DNA of 64,000 nt from Syntrophomonadaceae bacterium (GCA_012729495.1 JAAYCZ010000018.1:1-64000); one strand, 5' to 3'; positions 52,055-60,400 are shown, counted from the stretch's first letter. Notes: generated by a model from the letters alone, not told the origin. A program made the numbers and translations.

Positions 52055-52145
52055 CAAAAAAGCCCATATCACCTTAATAAGCTGAACCCTGTCAAATAAA
52101 CAATACTTCAAAGGGTAGCACAGCATAAAAATGTATATGGGCTGG
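52055..52145 (-). terminator. Large two-tiered terminator beyond rnj
   Basis: AGCCCATAT (52061-52069) pairs with ATATGGGCT (52135-52143), and an inner tier pairs GCTG..ACCCT with AGGGT..CAGC; six Ts follow on the minus strand. The loop between tiers is unusually long for an intrinsic terminator. Confidence 0.8.
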
Positions 52146-52222
52146 CTTGATTATATGATATTTTCGGAATTGGGGAAAAGGCTATTGGCAACGTTCAAAC
52201 TTAAGCGCCGGCCTTAATATGA

Positions 52223-53884
52223 TTATACTTCCATAATGATGGGCAGTATCATCGGCCTTCGGCCCGTTCTTTCAAACAGGCTTTTGCTGAGTTTTTCCCT
52301 GATCTGGGTTTTGATCAGCGCCCATTCAGAGATGTTCTTTTGGAAACAATAATCCAAAGCTTCTTTTACTCTGTTTTTGGCACTTTCAATCAGTTCTTCC
52401 GACTCTCGCACATAAACAAATCCGCGGGTTACAATATCAGGACCGGCAACCACTTCTCCGTTTTCCTTGTCAATGGTTACAACCACAATCATGATTCCAT
52501 CCTGAGATAGCTGCTTGCGATCCCGCAGTACGATATTGCCGACATCGCCGACGCCCAGACCATCAATTAAAACCTTGCCGGCGGTAACTTTGCCGGTAAT
52601 GCTGGCTTTCTTTTTGCCAATTTCAATAATCTGTCCGTTCTCGGCTACAAATACCCGTGAGCGCGGCATACCTAGACTCTCGGCCAGATGGGCGTGTTTC
52701 ATCAAATGCCGGTACTCGCCATGCACGGGGAGAAAATATTTAGGCTTGATCAGATTCAAAACAATTTTCAGTTCTTCCTGGGAAGCGTGACCGGAAACAT
52801 GTACGCCGCTGGTTCTTTCATATATTACTTCGGCACCTTGCTTATACAATAAATCAATCGTTCGGGATACCAGTTTTTCATTGCCGGGAATTGGCGTAGC
52901 CGAAATAATCACCGTATCACCCGGCATAATTCCCACCCAACGGTGATCCGCAGTGGCGATACGGGTCAGAGCAGACATTGGTTCACCTTGGGAACCGGTG
53001 GTAACCACCACCATTTTTTCCGGGGGATAATTATCGATTTCTTCCATTTCCACCAGAATCCCTTCGGGTATGTCTATATACCCTAAAGAGTTGGCTACTT
53101 TCACATTATTGATCATGCTGCGGCCTATTATGGTAACTTTGCGGCCAAATCGGTCGGCGGTTGAGATTACCTGCTGAATACGGTGTATGTTGGAGGCAAA
53201 AGTCGTGACGATGATCCGGCCTGTGCATTTGCCGAAAAGTTCCTCAAAAGTATTGCCGACCACTTTCTCTGACATGGTAAAACCGGTGCGGTCAGCATTG
53301 GTGCTGTCCGCCATCAAGACCATAACGCCTTGCTCACCCAATTCGGCCATCTTGCCAAAATCGGTCACCTGACCGTCCACCGGAGTTTGGTCGAGTTTAA
53401 AATCACCGGTATGCAAAACGATGCCAAGGGGCGTATGAATGGCTAGACCCATACAGTCGGGGATGCTGTGACTTACCCGGAAAAATTCAATTTCAAAAAT
53501 ACCCGCTTTGATTTTGTCCCGCGGGCGGACAATATTCAGCTGGACATTGCCCAAATTCTGTTCTTTCAGTTTGCCTTCTACAATCCCGATGGTAAGCCGG
53601 CTGCCGTAAACGGGCGGATTTATCTCCCGCAGGACATAGGGCAGTGCCCCTACATGATCTTCATGACCGTGGGTCAGCAGAATCGCCTTTACCTTCTCTT
53701 TATTTTCTACCAGATAGCTTATGTCAGGTATGACCATATCAATGCCAAGCAGCTCATCTTCCGGAAACATAAGGCCAGCGTCGATAACAACAATGCTATC
53801 CTGGTATTTGATTGCCATCATGTTTTTGCCGATTTCCCCCAAACCGCCCAGGGGAATTATCTGTATCCGTGCGTCGTCTGACAC
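52223..53884 (-). CDS. rnj: Ribonuclease J
   Basis: A 553-residue beta-CASP ribonuclease with endo- and 5' exonuclease activity in mRNA and rRNA maturation. Metallo-beta-lactamase motif HGHEDHVGA near 73, the SHSIPDC region near 140, STNADRTG near 185, and the C-terminal HVSGHASQEE. GTG start with GGAGGTG upstream. It follows dapA as in Bacillus, but with a repeat element and its own promoter in between. Confidence 0.95.
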   Translation of the reverse strand: MSDDARIQIIPLGGLGEIGKNMMAIKYQDSIVVIDAGLMFPEDELLGIDMVIPDISYLVENKEKVKAILLTHGHEDHVGALPYVLREINPPVYGSRLTIGIVEGKLKEQNLGNVQLNIVRPRDKIKAGIFEIEFFRVSHSIPDCMGLAIHTPLGIVLHTGDFKLDQTPVDGQVTDFGKMAELGEQGVMVLMADSTNADRTGFTMSEKVVGNTFEELFGKCTGRIIVTTFASNIHRIQQVISTADRFGRKVTIIGRSMINNVKVANSLGYIDIPEGILVEMEEIDNYPPEKMVVVTTGSQGEPMSALTRIATADHRWVGIMPGDTVIISATPIPGNEKLVSRTIDLLYKQGAEVIYERTSGVHVSGHASQEELKIVLNLIKPKYFLPVHGEYRHLMKHAHLAESLGMPRSRVFVAENGQIIEIGKKKASITGKVTAGKVLIDGLGVGDVGNIVLRDRKQLSQDGIMIVVVTIDKENGEVVAGPDIVTRGFVYVRESEELIESAKNRVKEALDYCFQKNISEWALIKTQIREKLSKSLFERTGRRPMILPIIMEV

Positions 53885-53953
53885 TCAAACACCTCCTGTA
53901 ATATTTAGTTAATAATCCAATAAAATGATTATCCGTTCACAAATGTATGCTTT

Positions 53954-53982
53954 ATTATAGCCCAAAGATTATGTACATACAA
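53954..53982 (-). promoter_or_regulatory. Sigma-A promoter of rnj
   Basis: TTGTAT (53977-53982) and TATAAT (53954-53959) with a 17-base spacer on the minus strand, about 65 bases before the rnj GTG. Confidence 0.7.
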
Positions 53983-54011
53983 CTTAATAAAATGTTATTT
54001 TTTGTTAAAGA

Positions 54012-54042
54012 GAAAATATAAATGGACACGCAAATGTCCATT
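54012..54042 (-). terminator. Hairpin terminator beyond dapA and repeat A copy 4
   Basis: TGGACA (54023-54028) pairs with TGTCCA (54035-54040) and is followed by an AT-rich, T-containing tail on the minus strand. It would end the dpaA-to-dapA transcript just before the rnj promoter. Confidence 0.55.
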
Positions 54043-54043
54043 G

Positions 54044-54277
54044 CAGAGCGTCAATAAAGGTGCATAGCTGCGTTATGTAAAGAAAACCGGGCTTGTAACA
54101 AGCCACAGGCGCAGTCAGAAGCCCTGATTGCACTTATGCTGTAAAGTGCAAAAAAACCGTTCAGTCAGCGTACTTGTTACGGGGACATTCCCCCTAAGGG
54201 ATGTGTCCCCATACCTTATACCGCCTCAATCACGGCTTTTTTGCGAGCCTTGTTCTTCGCCTTTTTTGCTCGCTCGG
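54044..54277. repeat. Repeat family A, copy 4, with an extra 70-bp insert
   Basis: Ends CAGAGCGTCAATAAAGG and TTCGCCTTTTTTGCTCGCTCGG, with the central GGGGACATTCCCC/TGTGTCCCC hairpin intact. An extra segment of about 70 bases after the GCGTTATG position carries two nested palindromes (GGCTTGT/ACAAGCC and TTGCACTT/AAGTGCAA). It lies just beyond dapA. A fragment of a second copy (54297-54340) touches the dapA stop. Confidence 0.85.
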
Positions 54278-54296
54278 TTGATTTATTATTGACCAA

Positions 54297-54340
54297 TAGC
54301 TCGTTAATACGGGAAGCCCAATGGGTGTGGCCCCATACTT
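54297..54340. repeat. Fragment of repeat family A next to dapA
   Basis: CGTTAATACGGGAAGCC matches a segment of copy 3, and GGGTGTGGCCCCATAC matches the central hairpin's right arm. It ends about five bases before the dapA stop codon, so an older element was probably broken here. Confidence 0.5.
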
Positions 54341-54344
54341 TTTT

Positions 54345-55223
54345 CTACAGCAGCCGGTATTGCTCCAGCAGACTGCGAATTGCTTCCAGTTCCTTCTCAC
54401 CGGCCTGGCACAGCGGCAGACGAAATCCGCCCACATTTATCCCCAGCATATTGAGGGCTTCTTTGACCGGGATGGGATTGGTGGTTATAAAAAGCCCCTT
54501 AAACATCGGGAAGAGGTGTTTGTGCAGGGCCAGAGCCTGGGCATGATCCCCGTTGTCAAAGGCGCTTAGCATGAGCTTGATCTCGTTGCCGACCAGATGG
54601 GAAGCGATGCTGACCACCCCGCTGCCTCCCAAGGCCAGCATGGGCAGGGTCATGGAATCATCGCCCGAATATATGGACAGACGGTCCCCTAAGCTAACCT
54701 TCAGTTGGGAAACCTGATCCATGTTACGGCTGGCTTCTTTGATGGCCGTGATGTTTTCTGTCTCCGCCAGTCTGACCACGGTATCGGGCAGCAGTTCCAC
54801 CCCGGTGCGGCCTGGTATATTATACAGCATAACCGGCAGCGAAACGCTCTCAGCAATGGCCTTGAAATGCTGATACATACCTTCCTGGGTAGGTTTGCTG
54901 TAGTATGGATTGACCAGCAGCAGCCCGTCAACACCTGCTTTTTCAGCTGCCTGACTTAATTGGATTGATTCTCTGGTATTGTAGGAACCGGTTCCGGCCA
55001 AAACCTTAACCTCAGGGCCGACCGCCCTTTTAACCGTCGTAAACAATTCAATTTTTTCTTCCTGACTTAATACCGGAGATTCCCCGGTGGTTCCACTGAC
55101 CACCAGACCGTCGCTGCCGTTGGCAATCAGATAGCGCGCCAAAGCAGCGGCTTTGTCATAGTCAACTGCTAATTTTTCATTATACGGGGTGACCATTGCG
55201 GTAATCAGTTTCAAACCCAACAT
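54345..55223 (-). CDS. dapA: 4-hydroxy-tetrahydrodipicolinate synthase
   Basis: Condenses pyruvate with aspartate semialdehyde at the branch to lysine, peptidoglycan and dipicolinate. The 292-residue barrel shows LITAMVTPY, GTTGESPVLSQEEK near 44, YNIPGRTG near 135 (Tyr of the catalytic triad) and the Schiff-base Lys in ITAIKEAS near 160. ATG start. It is the last gene of the dpaA-dpaB-asd-dapG-dapA run, as in Bacillus. Confidence 0.96.
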   Translation of the reverse strand: MLGLKLITAMVTPYNEKLAVDYDKAAALARYLIANGSDGLVVSGTTGESPVLSQEEKIELFTTVKRAVGPEVKVLAGTGSYNTRESIQLSQAAEKAGVDGLLLVNPYYSKPTQEGMYQHFKAIAESVSLPVMLYNIPGRTGVELLPDTVVRLAETENITAIKEASRNMDQVSQLKVSLGDRLSIYSGDDSMTLPMLALGGSGVVSIASHLVGNEIKLMLSAFDNGDHAQALALHKHLFPMFKGLFITTNPIPVKEALNMLGINVGGFRLPLCQAGEKELEAIRSLLEQYRLL

Positions 55224-55243
55224 TTTTGTTCACCGCCCTGTTT

Positions 55244-56473
55244 TTATTTACATCCCAGCTCAAACTTGTCATGCAACGCCTGGACTGCCTTTTCCATATG
55301 TTCACGTTTGACCAGACACCATATATTGGTATATGAATCACCGGATTGGAGTATGGTGATTTCGTTTTCGGTCAAGGCTTCAACCACTTTGGACATAACT
55401 CCGGGGATACCGGTCATGGCAGCCCCGACGATGGCTACCTTGGCACAATTGAACTCTATATCAGGCATAATATCCAAATTCCTTAACACTTCCTGGGCTT
55501 TTTCCGCCTGATCTATATTTACCGTGAAGCGGATGCTTTCCGGATGAACCGTGATAAAATCAACACTAATGTCAGCCAGAGCCAGCGCTTTAAACACTTT
55601 AAGTTCTATTCCCCGGGTATCTGGCAGATTACCAGTATTGATCATGATCTGGGCAATGTTGGAAGTATAGGTTATTCCGGTTATCATGCGATCAGCAATG
55701 ATGCGCATACGATTATCTGCACCCGGCATTTGGTTGGCCACCATGGTTCCCAGCGAATCGGTAAATGTACATCTTACCCGCAGCGGTATGCTTTTCTGCA
55801 TGGCAATCTCAATGGCACGAGGATGAACTACTTTGGCGCCTTCACGAGCCAGCTGACAAATTTCGTTGTAGGTGATGGCATCAAGCAGTCTGGCATCTTT
55901 GACTATGCGCGGATCAGCCGTCATCACTCCTTCAACATCGGTAAATATATCGATATATTCAGCATTCAGGGCAACTCCCAAAGCACTGGCAGTCGTATCG
56001 CTGCCACCTCTGCCCAGGGTTGTCAGTTCACCGTTTTCCGCTATACCCTGGAAACCGGCTACCACCACTACCTTGCCTTCCTTCAGGTGTTCCAGAATTT
56101 TCTGCGCATCAACATAAAGTATGTGAGCGTCACCAAAATTACCGTCGGTTACGATACCGGCCTGCTCTCCGCTTAAAAAAACCGCCGGTATATTTCGGGC
56201 CCAAAATTGACTGGTCAAAAGCACCCCGGATATAGTTTCGCCGCAAGACATCAGAATATCCATTTCACGAGGCGGCGGACTAGGATTGGTCTCTTTCATT
56301 AAATTGATAAACGTATCTGTGGCATAGGCATCATTATTTCTGCCCATCGCCGAGACCACTACCACCATGCTTATACCTTCCTCAAGATTCGAAGCTACTA
56401 TATCGCAAACTCGGGATCTTAATTCCGGTTTCGCCAAGGACGTTCCACCGAATTTCTGCACAATTATTCGCAA
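55244..56473 (-). CDS. dapG: Aspartokinase (DapG-like)
   Basis: Phosphorylates aspartate at the head of the pathway. A 409-residue protein with KFGGTSLAKPE at the start, the FTDVEGVMTADPRIV segment near 176, and two C-terminal ACT domains (about 265-405) for feedback control. In Bacillus this position is aspartokinase I, which responds to diaminopimelate; the ligand here is not shown. TTG start. It is 13 bases after asd and 20 before dapA. Confidence 0.94.
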   Translation of the reverse strand: MRIIVQKFGGTSLAKPELRSRVCDIVASNLEEGISMVVVVSAMGRNNDAYATDTFINLMKETNPSPPPREMDILMSCGETISGVLLTSQFWARNIPAVFLSGEQAGIVTDGNFGDAHILYVDAQKILEHLKEGKVVVVAGFQGIAENGELTTLGRGGSDTTASALGVALNAEYIDIFTDVEGVMTADPRIVKDARLLDAITYNEICQLAREGAKVVHPRAIEIAMQKSIPLRVRCTFTDSLGTMVANQMPGADNRMRIIADRMITGITYTSNIAQIMINTGNLPDTRGIELKVFKALALADISVDFITVHPESIRFTVNIDQAEKAQEVLRNLDIMPDIEFNCAKVAIVGAAMTGIPGVMSKVVEALTENEITILQSGDSYTNIWCLVKREHMEKAVQALHDKFELGCK

Positions 56474-56486
56474 ACTTCACACCATC

Positions 56487-57503
56487 CTAATATTGGTTTT
56501 TGTTTACTAATAGTTCGGCAATTTGAATCGCATTGGTGGCAGCTCCTTTTCTGATCTGATCAGATGCTACCCATAAAGCCAGCCCATTTTCAACACTGAT
56601 ATCTTTTCTGATTCTGCCCACAAATACCTCATCTTTATTCGAACTGTACAAAGGCATTGGATATATATTGTTTTCCGGATCATCCTGAACAATTATTCCC
56701 GGGGCTGCAGCCAGTATGGTTCTTGCTTCAGCAGGAGATAACGTTTGCTCCGTTTCCAAGTGGATAGCTTCCGAATGGCTTCGGAAAACCGGAACTCTGA
56801 CGGCGGTGGCAGCGATTTTTAAATCAGGCGCATGCATTATTTTGCGGGTTTCATAAACCATTTTCATTTCTTCCCGGGTATAGTCTTGTTCCACAAAGAC
56901 ATCGATATGAGGAATTAAATTGAAAGCGATCGGATGCTGGAACGCTTCGGGTACTGCCTCACGGCCCTCGAGATAATCACGACTGGCCTGTTCCAATTCA
57001 TGCAGGCCGGCAATACCGGCACCGGAAACGGCCTGATAAGTAGAAACCACAATTCTTTTCAGACCGGCTGCCTGGTAAATTGGATAGACCGCCATCACCA
57101 TGATAGTGGTAGAACAATTGGGGTTGGCTATAATTCCCCGATGCCAGTCTACGTCATCCGGATTGATTTCCGGCACCACCAGCGGCACTGATTCATCCAT
57201 TCTAAAGGCATAGCTATTATCAATGACCACGCAGTTATTATCAACGGCCATACCGGCCAGTGATTTGCTGATGTCTGTACCAACGGCAAATAAAGCCAGG
57301 TCGGATTTTTTAAACTGTTCCGAGCCGGCTGCCTGTACGGTAAATGTTTCTCCCTTGAATTTAATTTTGGTTCCGGCTTCGCGCGGATCGGCCAAACAGA
57401 TCAATTCCTTGATTGGAAAATCTCTTTCTGCCAAAATCTTAAGCATTTCCTGCCCTACTGCTCCGGTTGCACCTACTATTGCTAATCTGACTCCTGCACC
57501 CAT
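56487..57503 (-). CDS. asd: Aspartate-semialdehyde dehydrogenase
   Basis: Reduces aspartyl phosphate to aspartate semialdehyde. The 338-residue enzyme has NADP-binding VGATGAVGQE near 10, NPNCSTTIM with catalytic Cys near 130 and the HSEAIHLETE region near 235. ATG with GGGAGG seven bases upstream. Part of the dpaA-dpaB-asd-dapG-dapA cluster. Confidence 0.96.
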   Translation of the reverse strand: MGAGVRLAIVGATGAVGQEMLKILAERDFPIKELICLADPREAGTKIKFKGETFTVQAAGSEQFKKSDLALFAVGTDISKSLAGMAVDNNCVVIDNSYAFRMDESVPLVVPEINPDDVDWHRGIIANPNCSTTIMVMAVYPIYQAAGLKRIVVSTYQAVSGAGIAGLHELEQASRDYLEGREAVPEAFQHPIAFNLIPHIDVFVEQDYTREEMKMVYETRKIMHAPDLKIAATAVRVPVFRSHSEAIHLETEQTLSPAEARTILAAAPGIIVQDDPENNIYPMPLYSSNKDEVFVGRIRKDISVENGLALWVASDQIRKGAATNAIQIAELLVNKNQY

Positions 57504-57583
57504 TTTTATACCTCCCGTTCTGCTGCATTCAATGTGTAATTTAACTTGTATTCTACCACAATCATTTTAATTACTACAATTGA

Positions 57584-58177
57584 TTAGGTGCCAAGCATCA
57601 GGGGTTGAATTTGTTTGCCCTGCAGGGCGCAGACTACGGTATCAAGCAACAGATCAAGTCTGGCTACAACAGAATTAGGCTTGTTTTGCGGGTCATCCTG
57701 CCGGAACGGAACAAAAAAGATATACTTCATATTTAATAAAAGGCCGATATTTTTAGCATTAATGCCGAGCGCATCATTGGTTGAGACGGCTATAACCACC
57801 GGGCGCTGATTGCGCAGATGTGCTTTGATTGCCATCAGGGCCGGGGTATCTACAATTCCGTTGGCCAGTTTGGCAACCGTATTGCCGGTGGCGGGTACAA
57901 CAACTACTACATCCAGCATCTTTTGCGGTCCGATCGGTTCTGCTCCAACTATAGTATTAATCAATGGCCGGGCAGTAATCTTTTTAAGGTCGGTCTTTAA
58001 GTCGTCCGCTTGATAAAAGCGGTTATTGGCTTCATTTACGGAAAAAGATAAAATCGGATAAATATCGGCGCCTTCGGTTTTTAACAGCTGGATCTGCGTC
58101 AGGGTGTCGGCCATCGTACAGTGGGAACCCGTCAAAACAACCCCTGCTTTCACTCCTTCCAGGCGGGCATGTTGCAC
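57584..58177 (-). CDS. dpaB: Dipicolinate synthase subunit B (SpoVFB)
   Basis: A 197-residue flavoprotein-like subunit that, with DpaA, makes dipicolinic acid in the mother cell. It shows GVVLTGSHCTM near 11, PATGNTVAKLANGIVDTPALMA near 97 and the SVNDALGIN motif. GTG start with AGGAGGTG seven bases upstream; 15 bases after dpaA. Confidence 0.95.
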   Translation of the reverse strand: MQHARLEGVKAGVVLTGSHCTMADTLTQIQLLKTEGADIYPILSFSVNEANNRFYQADDLKTDLKKITARPLINTIVGAEPIGPQKMLDVVVVVPATGNTVAKLANGIVDTPALMAIKAHLRNQRPVVIAVSTNDALGINAKNIGLLLNMKYIFFVPFRQDDPQNKPNSVVARLDLLLDTVVCALQGKQIQPLMLGT

Positions 58178-58192
58178 TTTTCCACCTCCTTG

Positions 58193-59107
58193 CTATGCGT
58201 AGATCGAAGTAGGTTCGAGTTTAACGAGTTCCTTGATGATCAGGCCCGGAATTACACCGGCCAGTATCTTTCCGGCCGAAAGGGAGGCCACTTTACCCGG
58301 CAATCCCGGCGCCAGGATAGCTTTCAGACCGTAATTGTTGGCCGCCTCAAAATCTGTCCCGCCCGGTTGTGCCGCCAGATCAATAATTAAAGCATCCGGG
58401 TTGGCATATTTTAATACCGAACGATCCAAAACCAATTCCGGGATCGTATTGAAAGCTAGATCTGCTGTATGCATGATCTCCTGTAAATCAGCAAGCTCTG
58501 CCTTTTTACAGCCCATTTCATAGGCTCGGGCCAACTGGCCATGATTCCTGGCCACCACCGTAACCTCTGAGCCCAGGGCCTTTAAAGTCCGGGCCAAAGT
58601 AATCCCTACCCGGCCAAAACCAATTACACAGCTTTTGCTGCCGTGGATGGTAAAATTGGTTTCCTCCATGGCGATCTGGATTGCACCTTCGGCGGTGGGA
58701 ATGGAGTTTAAGATAGCAATTTCGTCTATTTCAGCCACTTCCAGCAAATTCAGATTCCGACTGCTGATCCATTTTTTCAGAAAATCGCGGGCCGATCCGA
58801 TGATTATCAGCGCTTGTGGGGCCAGAAAAGAAATTGCTTTTTCCGTCAGCTTTAATTCCTTGTCTGAATATACGGCGCGGATAAATCCCTCCGGACTGGT
58901 ACCCGGCAAAGGCAGAATAGCGATTTCAGCTCCTTTACAGGCTTCCTCCGGATCATTCAGTACAAAAGCACCATGACCCACCATTTCACGCGGAAAACCG
59001 CACACCACCACCGTAGCTCCCATACGCACCAGTTCATTTACCAGGATCAACTCCCGATCATCGCCGCCTAATACTGCGATTTTTATGCCTGACAGAACTG
59101 AACTCAA
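58193..59107 (-). CDS. dpaA: Dipicolinate synthase subunit A (SpoVFA)
   Basis: A 304-residue dehydrogenase-like subunit that forms dipicolinate from the DapA product. It has an N-terminal IAVLGGDDRE near 10, then a Rossmann domain with VIGFGRVGITLARTL near 157. The product loads the spore core and gives heat resistance. TTG start with GGAGGAGG eight bases upstream. A sigma-K-like promoter lies about 50 bases upstream. Confidence 0.95.
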   Translation of the reverse strand: MSSVLSGIKIAVLGGDDRELILVNELVRMGATVVVCGFPREMVGHGAFVLNDPEEACKGAEIAILPLPGTSPEGFIRAVYSDKELKLTEKAISFLAPQALIIIGSARDFLKKWISSRNLNLLEVAEIDEIAILNSIPTAEGAIQIAMEETNFTIHGSKSCVIGFGRVGITLARTLKALGSEVTVVARNHGQLARAYEMGCKKAELADLQEIMHTADLAFNTIPELVLDRSVLKYANPDALIIDLAAQPGGTDFEAANNYGLKAILAPGLPGKVASLSAGKILAGVIPGLIIKELVKLEPTSIYA

Positions 59108-59153
59108 TTTTTAACCTCCTCCGGGTAGTTACCGATTTATGCGGAATTATTAG

Positions 59154-59181
59154 CAATATATGAAGAGTGAACATAACTGGT
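59154..59181 (-). promoter_or_regulatory. Candidate mother-cell (sigma-K) promoter of dpaA
   Basis: CATATATTG (59162-59154) fits the sigma-K -10 CATAnnnTA except the last base, with AC 17 bases upstream on the minus strand. Bacillus spoVF is a sigma-K operon. Only few bases are constrained, so chance match is possible. Confidence 0.35.
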
Positions 59182-59247
59182 GCTTGTCCCGAATAAATGA
59201 AAAGAACTATTTTCTGGGTTATGGTAAAAAATCCGCTATTTTTTTGC

Positions 59248-59294
59248 AAAAAAAATCGCCCCGTCAGCGTACCAACAAACGCATCCGGAGCGAT
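59248..59294 (-). terminator. Intrinsic terminator of dapB
   Basis: ATCGCTCCG pairs with CGGGGCGAT (one G-T), inner GCGT with ACGC, and eight Ts follow on the minus strand. It separates dapB from the dpaA operon. Confidence 0.8.
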
Positions 59295-59333
59295 AATATA
59301 AATTTGCTTTATTTTGTTACCCCCAAAAGCATA

Positions 59334-59372
59334 GGAAGCATGGGAAGCATGGGGACGTTCTTTTTGCTTCCA
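59334..59372. repeat. Short GGAAGCAT repeat cluster with inverted GCTTCC
   Basis: GGAAGCAT is repeated twice in tandem (59334 and 59343), followed by GGGGACGTTC and an inverted GCTTCC at 59366. The layout resembles REP-like sequences mobilised by single-strand transposases; that link is inference from memory. Confidence 0.45.
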
Positions 59373-59423
59373 TTTAATAGGGAAATGCCACGTATGGAGA
59401 CGCTCTGTGACTTCCGAAAAGGC

Positions 59424-59544
59424 ACATGTTTTGTCATCCTGAGGAGCCGAAGGTGACGAAGCGACGATGCCATCTGGCATCTAGTGCCGTAAGCGATCAG
59501 AAGGCAAGCATAGCACCGCCTGAGCGTCGTTGGGTCTCCTCAAA
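59424..59544 (+). repeat. Repeat family B, copy 2
   Basis: ACATGTTTTGTCATCCTGA opens a segment of about 120 bases that matches 51733-51849 in inverse orientation with roughly nine differences, including GATGCCATCTGGCATC and AGAAGGCAAGCATAGCACC. The second inverted end seen in copy 1 was not found here. Confidence 0.8.
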
Positions 59545-59599
59545 ATAACGTAATAATTGCATTTATCGGTTCATCACTGATATCCAGGAAGGGATAATA

Positions 59600-60400
59600 T
59601 TACAAAAAGTTTTCCAGACCGTAGACCAACCCTTTAATTTCGGTTATTTTATTGATGGTCAGCAAAACCCCGGGCATAAATCCCACCCGATCATATGAAT
59701 CGTGGCGGATGCTCAAGGTCTGACCGATGCCGCCAAAAATAACCTCCTGATGGGCTACGAACCCAGGCAGTCTTACGCTGTGTATTCTGATTCCGTTCAC
59801 TTCCCCGCCCCGGGCTCCGGTTACTTTTTCAAATTCCCGGGCATTGCGGGCCGGTATCCGCTGGCGGTTGGCGGTAATCATTTCCGCTGTTTTTATTGCG
59901 GTGCCGGAAGGTGCATCCAGCTTTTGATCATGATGCAGTTCAATAATCTCAACATCAGGAAAATATTGTGCCACCTGCTGCGACAATTTCATCATCAAGA
60001 CCGCACCCAGGGCAAAATTCGGAATAACTGCCACCCCGACCTGATTTTCCAGAGCGATTTTTTCCAGCTGCGCCAGTTCCATATCATTTAAACCGGTGGT
60101 CCCAATCACACAATTTACCTTTTGCTTTAATGCCGTGCGGGTATTGTTAAAAACTGCCTGCGGATTGGTGAAATCAACCATTACATCCGGGCGGGCAGCT
60201 GCAATCAACTGATCCAGATCGCTTTCCACTGTCATCTTCAGTTCCCTCAAGGCAAGAATATCGCCCATCGATTCGCCTTTCCCGCGTACGTCGACCATGC
60301 CCGCCAGCTCCAGGCCAGGTTCATTAAATATTGCTTTGACGGCTTCTTTGCCCATCTTACCCAGGGCGCCGGCTACGATTACCTTGATTTTATCAGCCAC
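59600..60400 (-). CDS. dapB: 4-hydroxy-tetrahydrodipicolinate reductase
   Basis: Reduces the DapA product to tetrahydrodipicolinate, the substrate of DapL. The 266-residue protein has NAD(P)-binding VAGALGKMGKE near 9, TTGLND near 105, ELHHDQKLDAPSGTAIKTAE near 152 and a C-terminal GQTLSIRHDSYDR. GTG start with GGGAGG upstream. In this window it precedes the dpaA cluster, with its own terminator between. Confidence 0.96.
   Translation of the reverse strand: MADKIKVIVAGALGKMGKEAVKAIFNEPGLELAGMVDVRGKGESMGDILALRELKMTVESDLDQLIAAARPDVMVDFTNPQAVFNNTRTALKQKVNCVIGTTGLNDMELAQLEKIALENQVGVAVIPNFALGAVLMMKLSQQVAQYFPDVEIIELHHDQKLDAPSGTAIKTAEMITANRQRIPARNAREFEKVTGARGGEVNGIRIHSVRLPGFVAHQEVIFGGIGQTLSIRHDSYDRVGFMPGVLLTINKITEIKGLVYGLENFL

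Larger units (their letters stand above)
51556..52222. other. Intergenic stretch between rnj and the inserted operon
   Basis: About 670 bases with no supported gene. It holds repeat B copy 1 (51676-51849) and the large rnj terminator (52055-52145). The rest is AT-rich and otherwise featureless. The Bacillus counterpart is compact, so this gap fits an insertion of foreign DNA. Confidence 0.65.
59108..59599. other. Intergenic stretch between dapB and dpaA
   Basis: About 490 bases. It holds a candidate sigma-K promoter for dpaA, the dapB terminator, a short GGAAGC repeat cluster and repeat B copy 2. No gene is supported; the frames seen here fall inside the repeats. Confidence 0.7.

Noticed and set aside
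55544-56176. 210-codon plus-strand frame opposite dapG
   Set aside because: Low-complexity shadow of the aspartokinase gene, no start site.
59058-59480. 140-codon frame across the dpaA-dapB gap
   Set aside because: It runs through the dapB terminator and repeat B copy 2; the frame is an effect of the repeats.
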